A DNA stretch of 64,000 bases from contig NC_135211.1 in NCBI RefSeq assembly GCF_052324685.1, positions 12,712,913 to 12,776,912 of the forward strand, in the 5' to 3' direction. The position numbers and the translations under genes are program-made. This document shows positions 12,230 through 26,100 of the stretch, one piece after another. Under the pieces are notes generated by a model that saw nothing but the letters and a program-made list of their open reading frames with translations, had not been told where the DNA came from and ran no database searches. Positions within the stretch are counted from its first letter, which is position 1. Each line of letters starts with the position of its first letter. Origin of the DNA: Brachyhypopomus gauderio (lineage: Eukaryota; Chordata; Actinopteri; Gymnotiformes; Hypopomidae).

Positions 12230-15200
12230 TACATGAGTACATAAACGGCCGGGCGTGTCTGTGTTAGCAGTGAAAGGGCGTTTGTGTGTCGTGGCGAGGA
12301 GCCCCAGACCACTGAGGCTGGCCTCTTTTCTGCCTCAGTCACGTCTGTCTCTGATTCACAGCGCTCACTCCTCCCCTCAGATCTCCCACGTCCTGTGTGG
12401 AGCACGGGACGTAATGCGGATGCAGGAGAGAAGGCTTCTCTCTCTTTCCCTGCACTTAGCTGTGCTCGTTGGCCGTCTGGGAGCGGTACACCGGCCAAAC
12501 CCACCCCCGCCTGCCGTAGTGCCGCATCTGAACCGGAGCAGCTGTACACACACACACGAGCTTCAGTAACATTTGAGCTTGCAGCTCAAGAGAGGAGGAG
12601 CTCTTCCTTCCACAGAAGAAGGAGCCAGAATGCTTTACATTTCTAGAGACGGGGTGACATACCTTTCACCGCAGGTCACATCACGCTTGACGTAGCACAC
12701 GCCTGAAAACAAAAACCATTTTAAGATGATAGTGTAACACAACCAACCACTCGGAGACACTGTACACCACCAACACTCGTGTGCCAGGCCAGTTCACATG
12801 CCGGTGAGATCTGTCTAGATATCTATACCTTGCCCTTATTCTGGTGGTTACATTCTATTCTATATGTCCATATTGTGGTGAATAAAATTCAAAGTATATG
12901 AGTGTTTGTTTTTCTTTTAACTGCGTGGAAGCATTCTGTGGCCCTTGTCATGTGCAGGCATTCGGGGAGTGTATTAAAATGCATGACTTGACTGGGTTGA
13001 AACATTTGGAAGAATTTCGAGAACTCCTCAAACATGTGAAGAGGCGGCTGCCATGTTGTTACCTTTTTGTCATGGAAACGGACAAGCTCTGCCAGTCGAG
13101 TCTCTAGATGAAGTGAAGCTAGGGTTCGCCGTCGTTTAGATATTCAGAATGTGACGTTGGCCCGTATGCCAAAGGCTAAGCGAGCTGACCAGTGTCTGTC
13201 CTGAGCTGATCAATGTCGGCCCTTGTGTGGCCATTTCTGTCTTGAGCTTTTGTGTCTGCATTCAAACGTCTCGGAGATCATCTTGGCGAGTCGCTGTCGC
13301 AGAAATCTTTAAAGGCCATGCCAAGAGTAACAAATATGCTAAGGTGATTTCACGGCCGTTACAAAACTGCACTTGAATTTGGCTTCCCCAGATGCATTCT
13401 TTTCAGTTTTCACGTTTTTAAGCCTTTTAGTGAACGATTTCGATGCTAGGCTAATAGTCTTTGGCTATCGGAGGCCTTATATGACTAAGGAGGGAGCCCC
13501 CCCCCCCCCACTTCCCCGTAGTAAATGGCCATGTCCTCCTGTGCCACAGCTGGATGGAGGCATGTTTGGATGAAGAGCTGCCCCCCACCACAGAGCTGGA
13601 GGAAGGCCTCCGCAACGGTGTCTACCTGGCCAAGCTCGGCAACTTCTTCGCCCCGCACATCGTCTCCCTGAAGAGAATTTACGACCGTGAGCAAACGCGC
13701 TACAAGGTGAGAGGGTCGACTCCCAGGACCCTGCTGATGCCTGCTACCTATAGCCAAAAAATAATAAAAGACAAGTAAGAGTTATAAAATTGTGGTGTTT
13801 TTTGTTTGTGTACTGCCTGTAGGCCACTGGTCTCCACTTCAGACACACAGACAATGTGATCCAGTGGTTGAACGCCATGGAGAATAAAGGCCTTCCTAAG
13901 GTGAGCGGTGCCAACAAGGTCTTCGCAGAGAGACAGGATATGCAGGCTTATAGTGACATTAACGTGTCAGTCATGGTTTTCCTGTGTGTATGTGAGGTTT
14001 GGTGCCTGTTTTGTGTCAAAGTCCTCCTCTTAGGCCTGCTTTGCCGTTCATTTAATAAACCACATTCAGGGTTTAGGTAGAGACATTGGTTGCAGTTCGG
14101 TGAACAAAAGCTGTCTCTCAGTGGGATGACTATTGCAGTCTGTAATAGTCCAGACATGCTATGGCTTGCCCAGAAGCTTTGCTAACTGTTGTGACAATAA
14201 GGAGGTCTGTAGAAACTCATCAAAGCGCCCCCTCACTCCACGTTCCTGCCCGTGTCTCCTCCCATCTTCAGATCTTCTACCCTGAGACCACAGACATCTA
14301 CGACAGGAAGAACATGCCACGCTGCATCTACTGCATCCATGCGCTCAGGTAGGCCGCGCTACGGCTCCCCCCGGTGGCCAAACTCACCGCACCTCCACCT
14401 CATCCTGCCAGAGTCGAGCGGTAGTCGATGATCTACCAAACCCGAGCGCTGATGTACTTGTGTTTTACTGAGGTCATGCACACGCTAAAGTACTCACGGC
14501 CAACTGCTTTTTCCATGTAAAGTTAATGCATACCAAGTTCAGAATTAGAGACGTGAAGGTGTAAAGCTTTTCAAATCGAGTAATAATAATCTTTAGATAA
14601 ATGAGTTACATTCCAAAACCCATTCTGTAGGATAATTCAATTAGATGAAAAAGTATTTAATGGTAGTTAAGTAAATGAATGAAAACACAAAACTTTATTA
14701 TGAATGCTAAGTTATATACTAAAATCAAAAGTCCCAGAGGGCAGTGTGTGGGCAAGGATAGGCCAGTCTAAACAGATTAGTCTGGCTTTTGAAACACCTA
14801 TGGACCTGGCATTCCTAATATTCACTGGAACATTTTTCCAGATGAGCGTGTGCTTAAGGCCCAAGTGCACGGTGAACCAGGGGAAATATCTGACATCTGT
14901 TTTGGAATTCAGGTCTAAGTGATGAGGAAACCTTTTGCACTTTTGGAGGTGTGTAGCAGCGCTGAGGGGTGGAGGATGGGGTATGTGGGTGTTCGTCTGC
15001 GTTCCTCTGTGGCTGCCTGGCGCCGAGTCCATAAATCTGGCCAGGATGCCACTCGGCGCAGGGGTGGGGGGTGGGGGGGGGCTGGGGTGAAAGGTCTGCG
15101 GGGTAAACCCCCCCACCACCATCCGCAGAGAGACCCAGTGATTGCTGGCACGGCTTTCTTTGGTTCTCAGCAGCTCCCTGTGGGGAGGAGGTGGAACATT

Positions 15201-17150
15201 TTTGCACAAACATGTTTATGAGGTAAACTCGGTGCTGTTTGGCTGAGGGCATTCCGGTTCTCTCAAAGCACATCTATACAACACACTCAGTTTTCACGCT
15301 TTTCTCGTTTCTTTGCAGCCTGTACTTGTTCAAGCTTGGCCTTGCCCCCCAGATCACAGACTTGTATGGCAAGGTTGACTTCACAGGTGAGTGGTCTGAC
15401 CTTGGTTCAGGAGAAATGTGGTTCAATGACACTCTAAAGGGTGGTTTTTTTTTTTTGTTTTGTTTAAATATTCCATTACCAGTAGGAAAGTTCCAGAACT
15501 CTCTGGTTGGGAGCTGCCCCCAGTGTGGATACCATTAGCGATTGTAAGCACACTTCCTGCCATTCCGGCCGACACGCTCTGGCTGCCGAGGTCATGGCAG
15601 GAGGTTTATTGAACAGCCATGCTGAGAACAATGTCCAGGGCTTTCTTTCAGGGCCAGGAAAAAACACGAGATTGAAACGCTACCTGCTTAAAAACACATC
15701 CCTTTGCTAAAAATGCTGACATCACACCATGTACTGTAGAGAAGTGCTTTAAAGCCAAGCCATGTGCAAAGAAAGAACAGGTCCCCTAAATTGTAGCATT
15801 TTGGTTATCGCATTTAACTGCTGCGTTCAGTGCACGTCCTCCTAATCTCTTGTCTCTCAGAGGAGGAGATCAACAACATGAAGATCGAGCTGGAGAAGTA
15901 CAACATTCAGATGCCGGCGTTCAGCAAGATCGGGGGGATCCTGGCCAACGAGCTGTCGGTGGACGAGGCAGCTTGTGAGGCCCTTCCACATCTTCTACCT
16001 TGAACTAGAATATCTCAGTATCCAATAATCAATCCATCCAGTCATCTTCATAGCCGAGCGTAATTATCTTGACAAATCACCGGCGTAAGCTTCTGCTGCA
16101 GTCCGCTGGAAGTTAACGATGTGGTCCTGAGGCCGGAGAGTCAGCACGTGTGTTTTTATCGACACAGTGCACGCCGCCGTGATCGCCATCAACGACGCCA
16201 TCGACCACGGAGACCCGGCGGGCACGCTGACGGCCATGAGGAACCCCAACGCCATGCTGCTCAACCTAGACGAGAGCTCCGCCCAGAGCTACCAGAACAC
16301 GCTGCACCAGGCCAAGGCGGAGAAAGTGGCCAACTCCCGAAAGAGGGTATACAGCTAGCGGCCCTGCTACGATCCGTGAACCGATCTCCACGTAGCAGGA
16401 CCCGAGACGGACGCCTAATGTACCGTCTGTTTGCAGATTGGGGAGAACGTGGATGCGGAGAGGGACGTCTACGAGGAACTGCTCACTCACGCTGAAATCC
16501 AGGGCAACGTCAACAAAGTCAATGGTAGGTTCCCCATAAGTCTTCACGCGCAAAATCTTTGGAAATGTTAAACGGCCCCTGGCGAGAACATTGGGTCCTC
16601 CGTTGCAGTGTCCAGTGCCCTGGGTTCGGCGGAGAATGCCCTGTTGAGCGGAGACGAGAACCAGCTCTACGATGCCCTCTCCACGCCCGCTCTCGGCCTC
16701 CGCTCGCTGCAGGCGAAGAATAAGGGCTGGTACCTCAAACAGCTGGCAGCAGACCGAGAGGCCAAAGATCAGGTAACGGGAAGGAACCGAAGCTGGGGTG
16801 ACTGCAGCTTCATAATCGACGTGGTTTCCCTTGAAGTGTGGACACGGATGAATTCTTATGTGCTTATTTATTCTTTATTTACAGATTGATTTGATCTCTG
16901 TGTTTAGTGGCTTGTTTTGTGTGCTCAGAATACTCCAGGAGAGCCCCTGAACAAAGAGGAACTACAGAGTGGGGTGGAGGCTGCAAACCACATCGCAGAA
17001 GGCTATTCAAAAAGTATGAACCATATAGTGTAAAATTCCTCAGCTGACGTGCCTTGTCACGGCTCTTTAAAACAAACCTTTGAAGAATTTCCTGTAATAC
17101 TTTAGCCCATTAGCTTTGCGCAGAATGCTTTACTGCTTTGTGAACAGAGT

Positions 17151-17191
<41 letters not shown>

Positions 17192-20100
17192 CTCAGTGCT
17201 GCAGGCGGTGGACAGGATCAATGCGGCCATTAAGAGGGGCGTGGCCGAGGACACAGTGAAGGAGCTGATGAACCCTGACGCTCAGCTCCCTCAGGTGTAC
17301 CCCAGCGCTGCTGACCTCTACCAGAGAGAGCTCTTCAGCCTGCAACAGCAAAGCCCTGAGGTCAGCACACACACATACACACACACACACACATGCGCGC
17401 CGCACATCAGGACAAACCCACCCGATGTGACTCGGTTGTGTCCCGCCGAGCAGGGCTCCCTCACGCACCCGGAGCTGCTGGTGGCGGTGGAGATGCTGTC
17501 GTCCGTGGTTGTGATCAACGAGGCCCTGGCTGTGGGCGACCGGGCCGCCGTGTGGAAGCAGCTGAGCAGCCCCGTCACGGGTCTCAGTAACGTGGAGGAC
17601 GAGTTCGCTCAGAGGTGAGACACCGGGACGTGCGTCGTCCGATACCGGGGCCGGCCTGTGGTCTTTCCGTTTTGTCTCTGATTTATCTGAAGTGTCTTTA
17701 AGAAGGGAAGAGTACGATCACTTCACAATAATACTTTTTTCAGAGCGAATATTTGTAACGAATCACAAATTTAAAAGACGCTCACCAACGTCCAGCCTTG
17801 CGTCGCGGAAGTCTGAAGTCCTCTTTGATGAGGAGTGAAACTTAAGTCCCCATGTCTGCCCTGAACTTATTGTAGTTCTGTGGAATTATGTGGGCCTGAC
17901 ATTTAAGAAACAATTCACAACATTTCGTGCCATAACCCGTAACACAAATAAGGTAAAACGCTGTGCCGTCTATTTCCAACATGAATAGAACTTGTTGAGT
18001 CAGTAAGATAGAATGATACATGTAAGGTCATATGTTGGAGGCTTGATAACATTCCCAAGGATCACCAACCATAGAATAGCATGCCTCTATTCATATTCAT
18101 ATTATATTCACGCCTCTATATGTTAAACTGATCTGGGTCCCATTTCCCAAAACCAACGCAGCAGTAAGGTCATCTCAATGAGAGCGTGTCCCATGTAATA
18201 ATCGCTCCACCATTTAAAGATCTTTTGTTTTCCAATACTTTCGGTATCTGTAACATCAGGAGGCGTATTGGTTGTGTGAGCTATTGGAGATGAATGAAAG
18301 GCTGCAGAATGCCACATGGCTGACGTGACCTCATGCGCAGGTACATGGACGAGCTTCTGCGTCTCAAGGCCGGAGCGACGGAAGAAGGGAACGAGTACCT
18401 GACCTGGAACGACATCCAGGCCTGCGTGGACCAAGTGAACGGCGCCGTCCAGGAGGAGCACGAGAGTGAGTCCGGGCCCGTCGGCTTCTTCTCCTCGCCA
18501 GGGGCCGTCCCGCCGCGGACGCTAACCTCCCTCCCGCTGCTTTGCCCACCGCAGGGATCGCCGCGATCGGCCTGATCAACGAGGCCCTGGACGAGGGCGA
18601 CCCCAAGAAGACCCTGGAGGCTCTGCAGCACCCTGCGGCCAAGCTGACCGACGTGGATCCTCCGATCGCCCAGCACTACTTCGACAAGCTGCTGGAGGCG
18701 CGGAGGGAGAAAGCTCACGTACGTCCTCGCCGAAGCTCCGCCGTTCAGACCGCTCCGCCGTTCAGAGAGCTCCGCCCACTTCGCCATCGCACCAAGCACG
18801 CGCTCCGCTACACTCGCGGAAGCAGCTCAACACCACATCTGTTTAAGATGGAGTAATTGAGCAGAGACATGACCTCAGTATCTTGATTTTTTTTTTAAAT
18901 AATTCTTTCAGTTCTTGAGTCACAATGGTTGGCAGCTTTTTGCTCTCTCTGTACGTTGCAGTTTGTATTATTCACAAACCAGTGAGTTTCAGTTAGATGA
19001 CATCATTTCACACCACCTATTCATGTCTAGGTTAGAGTTATTTATGTCCACACCCCCCCCCTCTCATGTTCCTCTTCAATGCCCTTAAAGAAAACATCCT
19101 GGCTGTTCTATAATATTCTCTACTGACAGACTCGAGCACATCAGTTCATGCACAAAACAAACAAACTCCTTGGCCACAGAACTGTCCCTGGCTCATTTTC
19201 ATAAGACAACCACCCTTTAAGAACGAATGTTTGCTAGGGAGGAGGGAACCTTTAATACTTGGTTTCACCCGAAGCTACCAAAGTCTCGCTTCTCTCAGTG
19301 AAACTAAAAAGAATCTAGGCATACTCGGGGCAAGCGGAAAGGGCTCACCCTGGGAGAGTGTGGCATTACTTAAATGCATTGAACTGGAGGATTAAGAGAA
19401 TATCTTGGCTTGCAGGTGGAATGACTGGCTGTTAATCTTTCTCTTTAAAATATTTTCCATGGCCACGGACACATTTAGGTGGGGACTCTTTCCATGACTG
19501 GCTTTTTTTTTTTTTTTTGGTTGTCATTTTTGTTGTTATTGTAGCCTGCCATCATGCACACTTACATGGAAGTATTTCGCATTTGTGAAGATTTCCTGAA
19601 ATCCAAGCTTTTAATTGCCATGCCCTTTTCAGAATCATGCGAGACTCAAAAACAGCTATGAAAACAATGTCTTCCTTCATGCGATGGTTTCACAACAGAA
19701 GGAAATAACGGGCCCGATGACTTTATCGCTGCCTTAAATGGGCAAAATGCTCGTGCTCCACGCTGGAGTAGTGTGTTGAGACTGTGTTTTTAGGTTCTGA
19801 CCTCATTTTGAGTGGTGATTCCTTGGGGTAATGTTTATTTAGAACTCTACAGGTCTGGTTGTGACACAGGAAGTGGTTATATGAGGAAGTTCCTGGATCG
19901 TTTTTTTTTTTCTTCTTTTCTTCCTATTTATTTATTTATTTTACTTCTGCAGTGTCATGCGCTGTGCAGCTGAGGGTACGGAGGAGGTGTTGGAGCTTCA
20001 CTCTGAGAATAGGTGCCAGACATTGGGTGATTGTTGTGTTATAAATTACCCAGCATTTTGAGAAAATTAGGAATGTCGCATGCATTCATTGCTTGGCTTT

Positions 20101-23100
20101 TCTTCAGTGCCAAGTCTCTGGCCATTGGAAATGCTGAATCAAATGCTTTGTTAAAACTGCAACGTACTTGAGCGATTCATGGCTTATGCTGCCAGATGTG
20201 TATTTATACAAGCCAGTCATAAAGTCATCTTATCTTCACATCGGTTAATGAGGACGTGTTAACTGTTGTTGGCTCATTAGCTTTGGAGTATAGTAAGTTC
20301 TTTAGATTTTTATCAAGCTGTGACAGGCCCTGGAGAGATAAATGTAGTCCTCACCATTTCACCACACCCTGTTTCACTTCCTCAATTGTGATTGGCAATC
20401 GCAAAAGTGCAACGTTGTTCGGTTGTTGGTTACACTCTGATGAGCAGTTTACATTTGCCTAAACCCATCTGTACAATAACTCTGCACGCCCCTCACAGTG
20501 CCTAGCTACTTTCATTCTTTGCACAAGTTCAATGTTGCTTATGCAGTGTTGCTTATTCTGTTGCAATGTCACAGAAGAAAATGTTTCCCTATTTGAACTG
20601 ATTACCAGACCCAGAGGTTCACCCACAAACTCCACCACTTTGAGAGCAGAAGGGAGGGGCCACAAAGAGGAGCCTTGGCCAATTAGCAAAACGGTCTGCT
20701 CACTTTACTCCGGAAGCCATGCACTGCATGCAGGCTTTAGGCTGTGTTGGAGGAACAGCACCTCCTGGTGGTGGTGATGTGCCACAGCCAGACAGTTTTA
20801 TCTCCACTAACATCAGAATATTTAGTCATTTCCTATTTATCGCTTTTTAACAATGCAATCATGAATTTATCTGATTTTGCTCACGCATTCCGTGTTGCTC
20901 AGTTTAGCGCAACCAGTCATGCAAGCCTTATGAGCGTTAATTTAATATTGGTTAAATATATACAGTCAGTAATTTGAAACATTGTAAGACCAGTTTGAGT
21001 ACTTCTTTAATTAGACATATCCTGCTGATTTTTGTTGAAGGTAATCATGGCACGTATCATGACCGCATGATATTAACATACTTCTGGAGAGAATGAAAGT
21101 TTGCCCTCTAGTGCTCATTGTAAAGTAAGATCAAGTGGTATTATTAGTTTTCAGAGTGGTGTTTGTCTGCTGATAATGTGCAGTCACTTTTGAACATTTA
21201 ACGTTTATGGTGTTTTCAATTTGCTGTTCATGCCAAGCTGAAAGGAAAAAAAAAAAACTCGAAATAAACCATATATTCTCTGTATTTCCCAATTATAGTG
21301 GGCCCTCCAACCAAACCTCGCTTGGTTCTGAGTAGTCCTACAGACCTGGTGTCTGTTTCCCACCAAGTCTTTAGGTTTAGAGGCATAAAGCAATTTGAAG
21401 TTGACAAGGATAAATAGATTAGCTGCCTTTTATGTCAGTTCAGTGGTTTCTTAACTGATATTTTAACTTCAACTCGGTGTGGTTCTGTTGGTTTAGGAGA
21501 CCCAAGACCCATTAGCTGTGCTCTGGTTGGATGAGATCCAGGACTCCATCATCAAAGCCAATAAAGATACAGAGGAGGCCTTACAGTGTAAGAATGCATT
21601 CAACCGAGCAACCGGGTTACACAGACGTTGCTAACGTTGGTGTCATTGGCATTAGCATTGACGTGAGAGGATGCCAATGTTCTGCTGTGCCTCTGCAGTC
21701 TCTCAGGCCATCCAGGGCATTAACGAGGCCGTGGATAGTGGGGATTCAGCAAGGACGCTGGGCGCCCTGAGGGCACCTGGTGCCAGCCTGTATGGCGTGA
21801 CCCCGGAGTGTGCCCAGACCTACCAGGAAGAACTGGCCAAGGTCAAGGACGCCAAGAAGAAGGAAGGTAAGAGTGAATGTGTGCTTGATTTTGTAATTTC
21901 CCAAGCCATTGGTGTTCCATTACAGGATGCGTGTATTCTTTTAAAGGTTAAAGCGAATTATGGTGCGCAGTATTCAAATGGCTGTGTTCCCCAGGTGATA
22001 ATGGCAGTGACTGGATGAAGCATTGGGTGAAAGGAGGCCATAACTACTATTTCAACCTGAGTACCAGAGAAGGAACCTGGGAGGAACCTCCTGACTTTGT
22101 GCAGAACAACACACAACTGAACAAGGATGAAATCCAGGTGTGGCTATGACCAGCTAACCAGGTGTTTCTGACGAGTGATAAAAAGGTATGAGAAATGGTT
22201 CTGGTCAAAAATAATTAGCGTTGCTGTCTCTTCTCGGCTAGTCTTCTGTCTCCGGAGTGACCGCCGCCTACACCCGGGAGCAACTGTGGCTGGCCAATGA
22301 GAGCCTTATAGCCAAGCTGCAAGCACGTTGCCGTGGTTTCCTAGTGAGGCGGGGTATGAAAGACCGTCTTGACTATCTGAAATCCCAGGACCCAGCCATC
22401 CAGTGCATTCAGGTGGGTCTCTCTGCTGCTGTAATCTGCCGACTTCAATATAGCTGCATATGCTGGAATAAAGCGTCTGAAAGTACATTAGGGGCCTTAC
22501 TCTTGCAAATGGCTCCTAGGCATGTAAAAAAATATATATACAAAAAGCTCCTTTGTCGTTGTTTTCCACTCTTGATGTTATCTGCAGGCCCACTGGAAGG
22601 GTTTCAAAGAAAGAAAGGCATTCACTCAAAGGAAGCAGTACTTGAAGGATCACAGCGAAGATGCTATCAAGGTATCACTATGCATAACAAGTAATCCTGG
22701 AGTTCTGAAGGAGACGAAATGCACTGTAGAATCATTGTGTTGAAGCGGAGTAAGTGACTTCACTGTTTGTGTTGATGCCTTTATTGTCTCCTCAGATCCA
22801 GTCAATGGTTCGGATGCAGCAGGCTCGCAAAAAGTACAGAGATCGCCTACAATACTTCAAAGACCATGTGAGTAACACTTTCCTTAGCATCGGCATAATT
22901 AGAATGGTTCATAACAAGAAGCGTCATATATTTAATCTATATCCAGACAGCTGATTCTTTTCTTGTGTATTTGTTTAGTGTTGGTTGCTTTGCCTTTCCA
23001 TAGTGACTTGTACATTTAATATTTTCTTTTGAATTCCCAGATTAATGATGTGGTGAAAATTCAGGCCTTCATCCGAGCCAACAAAGCGAGGGACGACTAC

Positions 23101-26100
23101 AAGACACTCAGTAAGCGTGTTTAGCGTACATCTTCTGAAGCTTGTGTAATTTCTCCACTCATCATACCTTGAGTATTTTTTGAGATTAAATCCAAAACTA
23201 CAGCCTGGATTACAATTGTTTTCCAACCTAAAAAATGCCAAAAAAATAATAAAAATCAGCCCTTCATCAAAAATTTTCTCTGTTTGTGGTCCTCCCATGC
23301 AGTCAATGCGGACGACCCTCCGATGGCGGTTGTGCGTAAGTTTGTGCACCTGCTGGACCACAGCGACCAGGATTTCCAGGAGGAGCTGGAGCTGATGCAC
23401 CTGCGTGAGGAGGTGATCACCAACATCCGCTCCAACCAGCAGCTGGAGAACGACCTCAACCTGATGGACATCAAGATCGGCCTGCTGGTGAAAAACAAGA
23501 TCACGCTGCAGGAGGTGGTGTCCCACAGCAAGAAGCTCACCAAGAAGAACAAAGGAGAACTCTCCAACCTCATGATGATGAACAAACACAAGGGAGGCCT
23601 GAAGGCTCTTAGCAAGGAGAAACGAGAGAAACTCGAGGCTTACCAGTACCTCTTCTACCTGCTGCAGGTACGACACACCTCTTCCACATACTGCCATTTC
23701 AACGGCAGGTGGAAACTGGGTCCAAAGCTCACATTTTTTTTCGTTCTTCCACAGACCAATCCCACCTACCTGGCGAAGCTGATCTTCCAGATGCCCCAGA
23801 ACAAGTCCACGAAGTTCATGGACTCTGTCATTTTCACGTTATACAACTATGCCTCCAACCAGCGTGAAGAATACTTGCTTCTCAATCTCTTCAAAACGGC
23901 ACTGCAGGAGGAAATTAAGTACGAGACGTGTATCCATGTCACATCTTCAGTAAAATGTCGTCGTTTGGCTTAGTTTCATAGTTGAGCAGTTAGATGAATC
24001 CATGCCTGTTTGAACAGATCGAAAGTGGACCAGATCCAGGAGATTGTGACTGGGAATCCCACCGTCATCAAGATGGTGGTGAGCTTTCACAGAGGAGCTC
24101 GGGGTCAGAACGCCCTGAGACAGATCCTCGCTCCTGTAGTCAAGGAAATCATGGACGACAAGACGCTAAACATCAAAACCGATCCGGTGGATATTTACAA
24201 GAGTTGGGTGAATCAGATGGAGTCTCAGACAGGAGAGGCCAGGTTGGAGCCATTACACTATATCTCTAGACACGTTGATAATGGTGAATAGTATGAGATT
24301 TGAGTCCTGTTTTAAGTGTTCTCATAACTACCATTTGAGTTCTCTTTGTTTAAATGTTAAAAACAAAGTTAAAATGACGTGCAAATAGCAACTAAAACCA
24401 CATTCACTGGCATCGGCTGTAGAATCACATGCCATAGAAATGCACTTGTAGACTCCATAGGTTAACTGCAAGTTAAAACATGGAGATGGATGGATTACAC
24501 TGCTTTAAAATAAAGTCTGCTCCGTTTCTGTCCTGTCCAGCAAACTGCCTTACGACGTCACCCCAGAGCAAGCCATGAGTCACGAGGAGGTCCGCACGCG
24601 TCTGGAGGCTTCCATCAAGAACATGCGGAACGTCACGGACAAGTTCCTGTCGGCCATTGTAGTTTCTGTCGACACAATTCCGTGGGTATCCAGCTCTCGA
24701 GTGTCTCTTGTGTCTCTCGACCCTTTGTGTGAACTCCATCTAGACCACATATGCATTTTCGTCCCTCACCTGCCATTAAATCACCCTGTTCTGTACAAAA
24801 GCAACTTCTGACATGTTTGCATTTGAATATTCAAATGCCGGCCCTTTACATGACCGGTTTCTTTGTGCACGCTCTATGCGGAAGCCAGTGTGTTATTGAC
24901 TGCCTGTCAGTGATGGAGTCCCGCTGCCTTCATCTACAGGTATGGGATGCGCTTCATTGCCAAGGTGCTGAAGGACACCCTTCATGAAAAGTTCCCTGAT
25001 GCCACAGAGGATGAGCTTTTGAAGGTTTGTGGTCACAGACCTCCATCAACACAGACCAGGCCTTCTCTCTGCTTATGCTGAACCATTGATTAGTGCACAT
25101 TTTTGTATAAATAAAAGTAACTATGTGTTGCGAGCTTGTATTTTCCTGATGTTTCTTCATGTAAAAACACAGCCAGAAACCGATTGATCTTCCTTTTGCT
25201 TGCACAGAGGCCTTGAACTTTGCTATCTTTCTATGTACAAATGTGGTTTGAATTGCACTGAATCACATTGTAGACAGGCAATTGGCCTTTGGAATTTGTT
25301 AGTTAATCTTGCTTTATTTAGTATTTAGAAAACCTAATCTATTTCAGATCAGCTGTAGTGTTCCTGTCTCCTCACTAAGCTGAAGGCTGTCTCTATCTCT
25401 GACCCCGCCCCCTCTCTCACTCTGACCCCGCCCCCTCTGTCACTTGCTTGCGTTTTTTGCTCTTTATGCCCCCCTCACTCCCTCCTCCTGCCTTTATGTG
25501 ACCTTTTCTTTCCCTCTCACTCCAAACTCCATCAAGCTGACTTCTTTGCACTTGCCTTCACTGCTCTCTGGAGGCCTCTGCTCCTCCATGTCAGCCCATA
25601 CAAGGTGAGCCGCCACTCCTCACACACACACACACACACGCGCACCCCTGCAGTCTCGCTTTCATTCTTCCTGTTCCGTTTTCCTTTCCTGGCCTCCTGA
25701 ACTGTAGGAACTCCCACTTATTAGGAAAGGAAAACAATTCAACATCCTCGCCTTGAGCTCGCTTATGTGAAATCTCCAGCCTCTGTTAGTCAGTCCATTT
25801 ATCTGTGAGGTGGTGATGGCGTTATTGTCTTTTCAGATCATTGGAAACCTACTGTATTATCGCTACATGAATCCGGCCATTGTGGCCCCAGATGCCTTTG
25901 ACATCATCGACATGTCAGCAGGGGGTCAACTGACCACAGATCAGCGGCGGAACCTGGGTTCAATCGCTAAAATGCTGCAGCACGCCGCTTCCAACAAGAT
26001 GTTCCTTGGAGACAACGCCCATCTAAACCCAATCAATGAGTACCTTACCAACTCCTATCAGAAATTTAGGTAGATGTTTCAAATACCCTCCTACTCTTCC

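Noticed and set aside
14712..15273. Proline-rich minus-strand open frames of 139-165 codons
   Set aside because: They lie across IQGAP1 intron 5 over a G-rich stretch, with no start context, splice structure or family similarity.
20744..20790. CTCF-like motif near CACCTCCTGGTGGTGG
   Set aside because: It has a mismatch at a core position and sits in low-complexity GGT-rich sequence.
25539..25606. Possible cassette exon in IQGAP1 intron 27 with a GTGAGC donor
   Set aside because: It would be 68 nt and shift the frame between exons 27 and 28, which join cleanly in phase 0; its acceptor is weak.
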